From NCBI GenBank assembly GCA_035493495.1, contig DATJIG010000144.1, positions 1-35,710 of the forward strand: a DNA stretch of 35,710 nucleotides, read 5' to 3'. The DNA is from DATJIG01 sp035493495. Its GTDB lineage: Bacteria; Pseudomonadota; Alphaproteobacteria; SMXQ01. Below the pieces are notes generated by a model, which saw nothing but the letters and a program-made list of their open reading frames with translations, ran no database searches and was not told the origin of the DNA. The translations under genes were made by a program, and so were the position numbers. This document shows, in pieces, positions 16,324 through 23,889 of this stretch (its first letter is position 1; each line of letters opens with the position of its first letter).

Positions 16324-17361
16324 TTATTTCTCGGACAACAGCGTCGCGAACCGGCGACGCACCGCGATCGGGGTTTGTGCCGCCGTCTCGACCAGCGCCC
16401 GCACGGCGCTCCCGTTGATCGGACTGGTCATGATTCCGACTTTCAGCATGTCGGCCCGGAACGTTTCGTCGCGGGCCATCGCCATGAAGGAGTCGGTCAG
16501 CGTCTTGGTTCGCTCGGGCGGCAGCGCGGGCGGCGCCACGAACGGCAGCGCCATGAAGAACGGCAGCTCGGCGAACGCGAGCAGCTCGAGGTCGGCGGGA
16601 TCCTTGACCAGCTCGCGGGCGATCGGCAGGTCGGGAAAATCCTTGAGGCGCTCCGTGCGGCCAAATGCCACCAGTGGGCGCAGCTTCTTCTCGGCCCACA
16701 GCTGCGGCCGTCCGACCATGATCGCGCTGATGTCGAGCATCTGGCCGTCGACCTCGCCGCGCTCCATGGCGAGCCAGATCTCGTTGGCGCCGGGGAAGCC
16801 GCGCACGACGTCGATGTGCATCTTGAGCATGTCGCGGGCGATCAATGCGAAGGTGATGTTGGTCGATCCGGCGCGGGTGCCGCCCAGGAACAACGCGCGC
16901 TTGTCGGCGGTGACGTCCGTCCACTTCTGCGCCGGATGGGTGGCGTTGATCGTCAGCAGGTAGGCATCATCCTGATAGGACGACAGCGAGCCGAGCCACG
17001 TCAGCTTGAGCGGATCGAACTGCGCACCCTGATCCTCAAGCAGCGCCAACTGCGGCAGGGCGCGGCTCATGACGACGATCACCGTTCCGTCGCGCTCCAT
17101 CGTGTTGGCGAGGCGATTGCCGACGATGTTGCCGGCGGAGTCCGGCTGGTTCTGCACGACGATACTGGGCGACCCCGGAATGAACCTGGCGAAATGCCGC
17201 GCCACGGTGCGACCAGCCGTGTCGTAGTAGCCGCCGGTCGAGGAGCCGACGACGATCCGCAATGTCTTGCCGCCGTAGAAATTCGACTCCTGGGCGGCCG
17301 CGGCGCCACCCGTCGATGTCGCCGCCACCGCCAACGCGAGCAAGGTCCGACGCATACGCAT
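16324..17361 (-). CDS. Bug/TctC-type periplasmic substrate-binding protein (2)
   Basis: A 345-aa member of the same family as the other Bug proteins here: signal peptide MRMRRTLLALAVAATSTGGA, then NFYGGKTLRIVVGSSTGGYY, IPGSPSIVVQNQPDSAGN and a C-terminal lobe with LPFFMALPFVAPPALPPERT. It is more diverged than the others (QNQPDSAG replaces QNMPGA; no APKDGT). ATG 17361 has GGAGGT 5 nt upstream; a second ATG at 17355 is possible. It precedes the enoyl-CoA hydratase-like gene and is divergent from an ABC-type binding protein across 175 bp. Confidence 0.88.
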   Translation of the reverse strand: MRMRRTLLALAVAATSTGGAAAAQESNFYGGKTLRIVVGSSTGGYYDTAGRTVARHFARFIPGSPSIVVQNQPDSAGNIVGNRLANTMERDGTVIVVMSRALPQLALLEDQGAQFDPLKLTWLGSLSSYQDDAYLLTINATHPAQKWTDVTADKRALFLGGTRAGSTNITFALIARDMLKMHIDVVRGFPGANEIWLAMERGEVDGQMLDISAIMVGRPQLWAEKKLRPLVAFGRTERLKDFPDLPIARELVKDPADLELLAFAELPFFMALPFVAPPALPPERTKTLTDSFMAMARDETFRADMLKVGIMTSPINGSAVRALVETAAQTPIAVRRRFATLLSEK

Positions 17362-17536
17362 GCCCCACCTCCCCGGCTTTAATATGTCTCCCGCCGTCAT
17401 TATCGTCTGCCAGCGCCCGTGCGAAACCGGCAAATCACGGACCGGCGTGCCAGGTAGCCATCGCCGGCCTCCTCGCGTAACGTTGACGGGCAAGCCCGGA
17501 CATCAACGCGGGCGCAACGGGGGATTGGGGGACGCC

Positions 17537-18568
17537 ATGAGACGCATCATGCGATGGCTTGCGTGCGCGGCATTGAGCACCGCGATTGCACTGCCGGTGA
17601 GCGAGGCTCGGGCCGCCGATCAGGCGCTGATCGATGCGGCACGCAAGGAAGGCAAAGTCCGCTGGTACACGGTGATCCTGGTCGACGAGGGCATCGGGCC
17701 GCTGGTTGCCGGATTCAAGCAGCGTTATCCCGGCATCGAGATCGACGTGACCCGCGCGAACGCCGTCGAGAACGCGCGCAAGATCATCGACGAAGACAAG
17801 GCCGGGCATCACGAGGCGGACGTCTTCGACGGCTCGACCACCGCGGCCCCCCTGTTTCAAGCCGGCCTGATCGCGCCGTACAAGGCCGATTCGGCCAAGG
17901 ATATCCCCGACCGCTACAAGCACCCCGAGGGCTACTGGACCGCGCTCCTGCTCGAGTTCCTGGCGCCCGGCTACAACGCCGATCTGGCGAAGGCCGAGGA
18001 TGTGCCGAAGAGCTACCAGGACCTGCTCGATCCGAAGTGGCGGGGCAAGCTGATGTGGTCGGCCGGCCAGAACCTCACGGGCGGACCCGGTTTCGCCGCC
18101 AACGTCACGACGGTTATGGGCGAGCGTGACGGCGTCGCCTATCTCGAGAAGCTGAAGCGCCAGGATATCATCGATATCAAGGGAACCGGTCACGACGTCA
18201 TCGAGGCACTTTCGGCCGGACGCGCGCCGATCGCGCTACAGATCTTTACCCACCACACCGTTCTCGAGCGGGCGCTCGGACATCACGTCGAGTGGATCAA
18301 GATGGAACCGGTGCTCGGCTTCGGCAACAACATCGGCCTCCTGAAGCATGCACCACACCCGAATGCGGGCAAGCTTCTGATCGACTTCATTCTCTCGCCG
18401 GAAGGCCAGACTGTGATCCGCAACGCCAACCACATCCCGGCCAGCAGCAAGGTGGACGCGGCGGTGCCCGGCCTGAAAAACGGCTTCAAGGTCAATTACG
18501 TCAGCCCGCTCGACGTGACCGAACGCAACGCCGAGTGGCAGGCGACGTTCAACCGGATCTTCCGGTGA
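17537..18568 (+). CDS. ABC-type extracellular solute-binding protein (Fe3+/PotD-like)
   Basis: A 343-aa periplasmic binding protein with signal peptide MRRIMRWLACAALSTAIALP and cleavage after ARA. Two-lobe signatures of the iron(III)/polyamine cluster are visible: LIDAARKEGKVRWYTV at the mature N-terminus, SYQDLLDPKWRGKLMW in the hinge region, and FILSPEGQTVIRNANHIPAS near the end. No permease or ATPase gene is adjacent. Its stop lies 5 nt before the ATG of a Bug-type binding protein, so two binding proteins of different superfamilies are co-transcribed, which is unusual. ATG 17537 follows GGGGGAC. Confidence 0.9.
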   Translation: MRRIMRWLACAALSTAIALPVSEARAADQALIDAARKEGKVRWYTVILVDEGIGPLVAGFKQRYPGIEIDVTRANAVENARKIIDEDKAGHHEADVFDGSTTAAPLFQAGLIAPYKADSAKDIPDRYKHPEGYWTALLLEFLAPGYNADLAKAEDVPKSYQDLLDPKWRGKLMWSAGQNLTGGPGFAANVTTVMGERDGVAYLEKLKRQDIIDIKGTGHDVIEALSAGRAPIALQIFTHHTVLERALGHHVEWIKMEPVLGFGNNIGLLKHAPHPNAGKLLIDFILSPEGQTVIRNANHIPASSKVDAAVPGLKNGFKVNYVSPLDVTERNAEWQATFNRIFR

Positions 18569-18573
18569 TCGCG

Positions 18574-19620
18574 ATGCGGGTCGCGTTGGTCGTTGCGGTC
18601 GCTCTGTGCTGCACCGCAGCGGCGGCCGAAGCGGACGACGCCGTCTCGTTCCGCGACAAGACGATCACGATGGTGATCGGATACGCGCCGGGCGGCGGAA
18701 CCGATTCCGGCGGTCGGCTTGCGGCGCGGTTCCTGTCGAAGCACCTCGAGGGAAACCCGAAGGTGGTGGTCCGCAACATGCCGGGCGCCGACGGCGCCAC
18801 CGCGCTCAACTACATGGTGCGCCAGACCGCACCCGACGGGCTGACAGTCACCACGGGGTCGAGCACGCAGATCGACCCGATCAACTTCCGCAAGCCGCAG
18901 GTGCAGTACGATCCCCTGACATTCCGCTACATCGCCGGCATGGGCCGCAAGGGCACCGCGCTGCTGATCTCGGCGGATGCCGAGAAGCGGCTGCTCGACC
19001 CGTCCGCCTCCAAGGTGGTAATGGGATCGGTCGGCGCGCTGCCGCGCTCCGGGATGCAGATCACGGCGTGGGGTATCGCTTTCCTCGGCTGGAACGCCAA
19101 GTGGGTGGTCGGCTATGCCGGAACCAGCCAGGTGACTCTCGCGCTCGAGCGCGGCGAGATCGACATGACGTCCCTGCAGGAGCCGAACGCGATCCAGCGG
19201 CTGACCGAGAACGGGAAGTTCCGCTTTCTCGCCCAGCCCGGAACCTATGAAGGCGGCAAGCTGGTGCGGATGCCGGGTTATGGCGACGCGCCGCTGCTGT
19301 CCGATCTGCTGCAAGGTCGGATCGCCGATCCGACGGCGCAGAAGGCCTACGATTACTGGATCAACGTCAACGCCATCGACAAGTGGCTCGCCCTGATGCC
19401 GGGAACGCCGGATCCGATCGTCGCGGCGTACCGGAAGGCGATGGCCGACACCGCGCGCGATCCCGAGTTCGACGAGCTTCGGCGCAAACTCAGCGACGAC
19501 GTGATCGTTGTGCCCTATGAGACGATCGAGGACGTCATCCGCCGCATTGCGGCAACCCCGGACGACGCCATCGAATATCAGAAGGTGCTCCTGCGAAGTC
19601 AGGGGCTCGACGTTCCGTGA
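18574..19620 (+). CDS. Bug/TctC-type periplasmic substrate-binding protein (3)
   Basis: A 348-aa Bug protein. Signal peptide MRVALVVAVALCCTAAAAEA is followed by VSFRDKTITMVIGYAPGGGT, VVVRNMPGADGATALNYMVR and the acid-binding loop region near ALERGEIDM. ATG 18574 has GGTGA 5 nt upstream, which overlaps the stop of the previous gene; a GTG at 18565 overlaps that stop directly and is an alternative. No TctA/TctB gene is present. It is convergent with the lipoprotein gene 18 nt away. Confidence 0.9.
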   Translation: MRVALVVAVALCCTAAAAEADDAVSFRDKTITMVIGYAPGGGTDSGGRLAARFLSKHLEGNPKVVVRNMPGADGATALNYMVRQTAPDGLTVTTGSSTQIDPINFRKPQVQYDPLTFRYIAGMGRKGTALLISADAEKRLLDPSASKVVMGSVGALPRSGMQITAWGIAFLGWNAKWVVGYAGTSQVTLALERGEIDMTSLQEPNAIQRLTENGKFRFLAQPGTYEGGKLVRMPGYGDAPLLSDLLQGRIADPTAQKAYDYWINVNAIDKWLALMPGTPDPIVAAYRKAMADTARDPEFDELRRKLSDDVIVVPYETIEDVIRRIAATPDDAIEYQKVLLRSQGLDVP

Positions 19621-19638
19621 GCCCAACGCACGCGACGA

Positions 19639-20208
19639 TCAGCGCTTGAGCGCGTCGTAGGCGGGCGGCCCGAGGTCAGCCGGCGGCACCTGCGCCTGGA
19701 CCGGAGCACGCGCCTGCGCATCACGCGCCGCATCCGGCGCCTGGGCGTCGTGGATCTGGGCCATGTATTCCGACATCGCCTTCTGGTCCTTTTGATCCTT
19801 CTTCTCCTGGTTCGCGAGCAGCACCCGGACGTCCATATCCGCGAGACCGCTCCGGGCGCGGGCATCGGTTCCGTCGAGTGCGAGCGCCTTGAGGTAGAAG
19901 GTCCGGGCCTGCGCGGGGCGACCGGCTTTCAGGGCCGCGTCGCCCTGCCGCACCAGCGCGTCGCGACGATCGCGGATGAGGTTGGTGAGACGCACGATCT
20001 CGCCGGTCGCCTCGGTGTCGTTGGAGCTCAGCGCCGCGACATAGCGCCAGCGCAGGCGGGCATCGGCCAGCGCGCCCTTGGCCTCGAGGGTGCGCGCGTC
20101 GCCGCGGGTCTGCGCGACGAACGCCGCCGTGGTGTCGGGCTGGCCCGTCGTCACGCACGCCGACAGCGAGCCTGCGATCAGAAGCACCGCAATGATACGC
20201 GCGTTCAT
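19639..20208 (-). CDS. TPR-containing lipoprotein
   Basis: A 189-aa protein with a lipobox (LIAGSLSAC, Cys18), so it is lipid-anchored. The middle part looks like two or three TPR-like helix pairs (RRDALVRQGDAALKAGRPAQ, ARTFYLKALALDGTDARARS). The C-terminal third is charged and Ala/Pro/Gln-rich (KKDQKDQKAMSEY). ATG 20208 overlaps the deacetylase stop (ATGA), so it is translationally coupled as the last gene of a three-gene envelope operon. Probably a scaffold in the periplasm or outer membrane; the exact role is unknown. Confidence 0.82.
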   Translation of the reverse strand: MNARIIAVLLIAGSLSACVTTGQPDTTAAFVAQTRGDARTLEAKGALADARLRWRYVAALSSNDTEATGEIVRLTNLIRDRRDALVRQGDAALKAGRPAQARTFYLKALALDGTDARARSGLADMDVRVLLANQEKKDQKDQKAMSEYMAQIHDAQAPDAARDAQARAPVQAQVPPADLGPPAYDALKR

Positions 20209-21236
20209 CGCAAATCCGCCGGCTGATAGACCTTGAGGAGCTTCTTGAAGGCGTCGAGCGAGTAGTCCGAGTACACCATGTCGCGGCGCAGCATCATCGG
20301 GTTGGTGAACGACGGATTGGCGCCGCGCCACACCGTCACGGCGGTGCCGTAGTGCCGCTGGTTCAGGGCCGAGACGACGACGGTGCTGCTGTCGCCGTAG
20401 GGATAGGCGAACTGGTCGATGGTCTTGCCGAGGCGGTCGCGCAGCAGGCCTTCAGGCACCGTGATCTCCCGCGCAACGCGCGTCGCGTAGGCGTTCGGAG
20501 AGATGTCGTTGGGCGAGCGCGACATGCTGCCATGGCTTTTGGAATGCGACTGGACGTCGATGACGCCGCTCGCATCCATCTCCTTGATCTGGTCCCAGGT
20601 GAGACCGAGGCGCGCGCCGACGAAATCGGTGTAGACGTACAGCGTCGCGCGGAATCCGTGCGCTTTCAGGATCGGATAGGCGACGTCGTAAACCGAGCGG
20701 TAGCCGTCGTCGATGGTGATGACCACGGCCCGCTGCGGGATCGGCCGCTCCATGCGCAGGAAGCCCGCGAGCTCGCCGAGCGTGATCACGCGGTAGCCCG
20801 CGCTCTGCAGGTAATCCATCTGCTGCTGGAAGCTGGTGTCCGAGACTTCCATCAGGTTCGCCGGCTTCTTCCGCGTGAACTGGTGGTAGGCGAGGATCGG
20901 CACTGCCTGATAGCCGTCCGCATTCACGCCGGAGGGGCTGAGCGGCCGCAGCGGGACGACGACGACGCGCGCCGGATTCAGCGTCTCCGACGCATTCGCA
21001 TCCGCCAGCACCGGCGCGAGGTTCGCGTTCGACAGGAAGTCCTGCGCCAACGACTCGTAGGTGTCGCTCGCGCCCGGCCGAACCAGCAGGAAATCGTCGC
21101 TGCGGCCGACGACGGTCGAGCGCGATACCGGCGTCGCGCACCCGGCGACGAGAACCAGAAGCAGAAGAGCCGTGCCGGCGCACAGCCGGCGGATGACTTG
21201 CCGCCCCCGTGGGACGGCGCCGGAACGACGGATCAT
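20205..21236 (-). CDS. LysM + polysaccharide deacetylase (NodB homology) lipoprotein
   Basis: A 343-aa protein. A Lipobox (LLVLVAGC, Cys33) indicates export and lipidation. Residues ~47-98 look like a degenerate LysM domain (FLLVRPGASDTYESLAQDFL). A NodB domain follows with motif 1 TIDDGY (174-179), motif 2 HSKSH (His231, His235) and motif 3 FAYPYG (~275). These are the metal ligands and catalytic Asp of carbohydrate esterase family 4, so the enzyme is probably active on N-acetylated glycans such as peptidoglycan or an exopolysaccharide. Its gene is between two other lipoprotein genes, 38 nt after the first. Confidence 0.92.
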   Translation of the reverse strand: MIRRSGAVPRGRQVIRRLCAGTALLLLVLVAGCATPVSRSTVVGRSDDFLLVRPGASDTYESLAQDFLSNANLAPVLADANASETLNPARVVVVPLRPLSPSGVNADGYQAVPILAYHQFTRKKPANLMEVSDTSFQQQMDYLQSAGYRVITLGELAGFLRMERPIPQRAVVITIDDGYRSVYDVAYPILKAHGFRATLYVYTDFVGARLGLTWDQIKEMDASGVIDVQSHSKSHGSMSRSPNDISPNAYATRVAREITVPEGLLRDRLGKTIDQFAYPYGDSSTVVVSALNQRHYGTAVTVWRGANPSFTNPMMLRRDMVYSDYSLDAFKKLLKVYQPADLR

Positions 21237-21274
21237 GCTGGTCGAACGGATGGCCGTGCCTCACTCACCGCCGT

Positions 21275-21889
21275 TCACCGCCCCTGGACCGCGGCGCGCC
21301 TCGGATCGTCCATCGAGGGCGCCGGCGGCAGCGGATCGGTCGCCGTATCGACGGAACTGGCGGATGGAGCGACGGCCTCGGCACGGGCCGGAGCCGCTGC
21401 CGCCGGACCCTTGGCGAGGGCCGCGATCGCCGCCGGCGTCTTCGGGACGCGGATGTTCTGCCCGGCGGTGACGCGACTCGGGTTCTGGATCTGGTTGTAG
21501 CGAGCCAGCGCGTAGAACTGGAGCGGATCGCCGAGATAGGTCTGGGCCACGGTCGACAGCGATTCGCCCGACTTGAGCGTCAACGGGAAGCTGTCGCGCG
21601 GGTAGTACGTTTCGATCGGCGTCTCGATCTGGGCGAGCAGTCCGGTCCCGACCCTGTTCCTCGGCTGCTCGGCGACGAACGCCGTCAGCTCGACATGGGC
21701 GCGCTCGGTGTCGCCGTTCTGCAGCGACCGGATCGCGAGCTGAAGACGCTCGTTCGCCTTGAGCCCCGGCGTCGCTTGCAGCGGCGCCGCGACCGGAGTC
21801 GCTGCGACCGGCTCGGCCGCCTGTTTCTGGGCACATCCGGCGAGAGCTCCGCCGGTCAGCAAGATCAACGCGACGACGGCTGCTCTCAT
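21275..21889 (-). CDS. LysM-domain lipoprotein
   Basis: A 204-aa lipoprotein (lipobox LTGGALAGC, Cys19). After a Pro/Ala linker and a TPR-like helix pair (ERLQLAIRSLQNGDTERAHV) comes a LysM domain (LTLKSGESLSTVAQTYLGDP, then NPSRVTAGQNIRVP) that binds N-acetylglucosamine polymers. The C-terminal ~45 residues are Pro/Ala-rich. ATG 21889 follows GGAGGGGG; an upstream in-frame start at 21946 would put 19 residues before the signal peptide. First gene of the operon with the NodB deacetylase and TPR lipoprotein, suggesting a cell-wall or exopolysaccharide modification unit. Confidence 0.88.
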   Translation of the reverse strand: MRAAVVALILLTGGALAGCAQKQAAEPVAATPVAAPLQATPGLKANERLQLAIRSLQNGDTERAHVELTAFVAEQPRNRVGTGLLAQIETPIETYYPRDSFPLTLKSGESLSTVAQTYLGDPLQFYALARYNQIQNPSRVTAGQNIRVPKTPAAIAALAKGPAAAAPARAEAVAPSASSVDTATDPLPPAPSMDDPRRAAVQGR

Positions 21890-22007
21890 GACCCCCTCCA
21901 AGAGCCCGGTTTCGCGCAACACCCCGACAGCGAAACCAAGCGTCACAGTTATCTTCCTCCTCCGTCGCCGGGCGAATCAAGGAGCGCCCGGAAAACGGCG
22001 GATTCCC

Positions 22008-23885
22008 TCATGACGGCAAGGTCAGTGACTTGCCGCGGAACACGAATCGCCAGTCGGCGATGTCGGTGAGCATCGTCTCGGCGGCGGTCTGGCCGAGGTT
22101 CGAGACGAACGAAAAGTCGAGATCCGCGCGCTCCCGCAAGGCCTTGGCGATGCCGTCGAGGTGGCGCGCCATGCCGTGCGAGCGCTCGCTCACGTCCTCG
22201 AAGTCGGCCTGGACGCGGATGCCCGAAATGGCGGCACCGAGGGCCGGCAGCACGGCGCCGAAGAAGGTCGCCGACTGGGCGTAGGGGACGTCGATGTAAT
22301 GGACCGCATCCCAGAGGTGGAGGCGCTCGACCACGATGATGATCAGCTCTCCGAGCGTCACGCAGCCGGTCGCGAAGAACAACGAGGTGCCGGCGGCATG
22401 GAGGCGGTGGGCCACCCGCTCCATGACTTTGGCATTGTTGCGATGCCAGTCGCGCTGCGGCTCGACCTCGATGGTGCCGATGACGTCGGCCGCCGTCCGC
22501 AAATAGTCCTCATCGACGCGGCGCGTCGGCGGGACCAGCTCGCGCGCCGTCGCGCGCGTGTACCAGTCGATCCACATCGGCCCCGGCTCGGCGGTGCCGC
22601 GCAGGTAGGCCTTCGACGGATCGAACAGGGGAATTCCGGTGTAGATCAGCATCCGCATGTGGCGGAGCTGCTCGGCGAGCTGGCGCGAGTCGAGCCAGCG
22701 CTCGTGCCAGTTGCGGCGCGCGCCGAGCGACGAGTTGATGAGGATCGCCGCGACCAGGATCAGCTCGCTGACGACGAAGACCGGCTTGCCGCCCATCAGG
22801 ATCGAGAACACCGAGAGCAGCGACAGGCAGACGGTGAGCGCGCTCATCGTGAAGTTCGAGATGTAGGAGCCGCGATAGGCCTGGGCGAAATAGACGCTCA
22901 GCTTGTCGGCCCACGCGTAGCGCGGCGCGACGACCGACTTGACGCCGGTGGGCGGATCGTCGAGCGGCGCGACGACGTTCCAGTAGTCCGTCCACTCGGC
23001 CTCGACGCTCGCCTGATACTCCGCGGGGCGGATATCGGTCGCCCGCAGGCGGCGCCCGCCCAGCACGCGCATCAGCAGCGGATACCAGAGCCACAGGTTG
23101 AGCCGACGTTCGCGCTCCGACAGGAACTGCTTCAGTCGGTGACGCGCCTCGGCTTCGGCACCGCCGCGATTGCGCGCCGGCGGCGCGAAGGTCTCGGTCA
23201 GCAGCGCCGACAGGCGCTCCGGCGTCAGCTCCTCCGCGGTGCGCGCGAGGTCGCCGGGATCGCTTACCCGCGACGTACCGCCGCCGAACAGGAGACGCGG
23301 ACCCTGGCCGTATTCGTCGAACCAGATCACCGGCAGCCCGAGCTCGACGGCGTGGCGGATGGTGTCGGCCGTTCCGCCGCGCCCCTTGGATGGCTGGCCG
23401 TCCCACAGGGCGACGACGATGTCGGATTGGGCGAGCGTGACGAGGCTCGCCGCCTCGTAGGCGTGGTCCTCCGCGTCGCGACGGCCATCGAGCTCCAGCA
23501 CCGCGCGGGCATAGCTCAGATACGATGCGAACTCGCGCCGCGACTCATCGTTTTTGAAATCGTTGGCGTACTCGTCGCGCGCGAACGGCAGCGGACAGAC
23601 CAGCTCGTAGCCGCTCGCCAGCGCCGCCGACGCGGCGATGCGGTCGGCGCCTTCGGCCAGCGCGCTGACCAGCCTCAGTCGCGGCGATGCATGGTCGAAG
23701 ATATCGCGGTTGTCGTGGTGCACGGCCGCGGCGAGGCTCACGACCTCCTTGAGCAGACGGCGGAGGCCGTTGGCGTGGGTCGCCTCGCTGCCGTCGCCGA
23801 GCTGATGCGGGCGATGACCGGTGATCCCGAGTCTGACGACGAGGCGCGGCCGGGGCGGCGAAGTCTGCGGTGCGGGCGGGTTCAC
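22008..23885 (-). CDS. SLOG-like nucleotide-sensor/SLATT-like membrane protein, putative effector
   Basis: A 625-aa protein. The N-terminal ~190 residues look like a SLOG (LOG/DprA-like Rossmannoid) domain: GITGHR at 20-25, SALAEGADRIAASAAL at ~74-89 and GGTADTIRHAVELGLPVIWF at ~170-189. A membrane part has two TM pairs: ~343-364 and ~368-386, then ~499-519 and ~536-556. The stretch after the first pair (RRNWHERWLDSRQLAEQLRH) fits the SLATT (SMODS and SLOG-associated 2TM) family. SLOG domains sense or process nucleotides and SLATT proteins are predicted pore-forming effectors. The GTG at 23885 starts 4 nt after the STAND gene stop; no ATG start exists and the only alternative (TTG 23981) overlaps that gene by 92 nt. 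Domain assignment is by eye. Confidence 0.8.
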   Translation of the reverse strand: MNPPAPQTSPPRPRLVVRLGITGHRPHQLGDGSEATHANGLRRLLKEVVSLAAAVHHDNRDIFDHASPRLRLVSALAEGADRIAASAALASGYELVCPLPFARDEYANDFKNDESRREFASYLSYARAVLELDGRRDAEDHAYEAASLVTLAQSDIVVALWDGQPSKGRGGTADTIRHAVELGLPVIWFDEYGQGPRLLFGGGTSRVSDPGDLARTAEELTPERLSALLTETFAPPARNRGGAEAEARHRLKQFLSERERRLNLWLWYPLLMRVLGGRRLRATDIRPAEYQASVEAEWTDYWNVVAPLDDPPTGVKSVVAPRYAWADKLSVYFAQAYRGSYISNFTMSALTVCLSLLSVFSILMGGKPVFVVSELILVAAILINSSLGARRNWHERWLDSRQLAEQLRHMRMLIYTGIPLFDPSKAYLRGTAEPGPMWIDWYTRATARELVPPTRRVDEDYLRTAADVIGTIEVEPQRDWHRNNAKVMERVAHRLHAAGTSLFFATGCVTLGELIIIVVERLHLWDAVHYIDVPYAQSATFFGAVLPALGAAISGIRVQADFEDVSERSHGMARHLDGIAKALRERADLDFSFVSNLGQTAAETMLTDIADWRFVFRGKSLTLPS

Positions 23886-23889
23886 GGAC

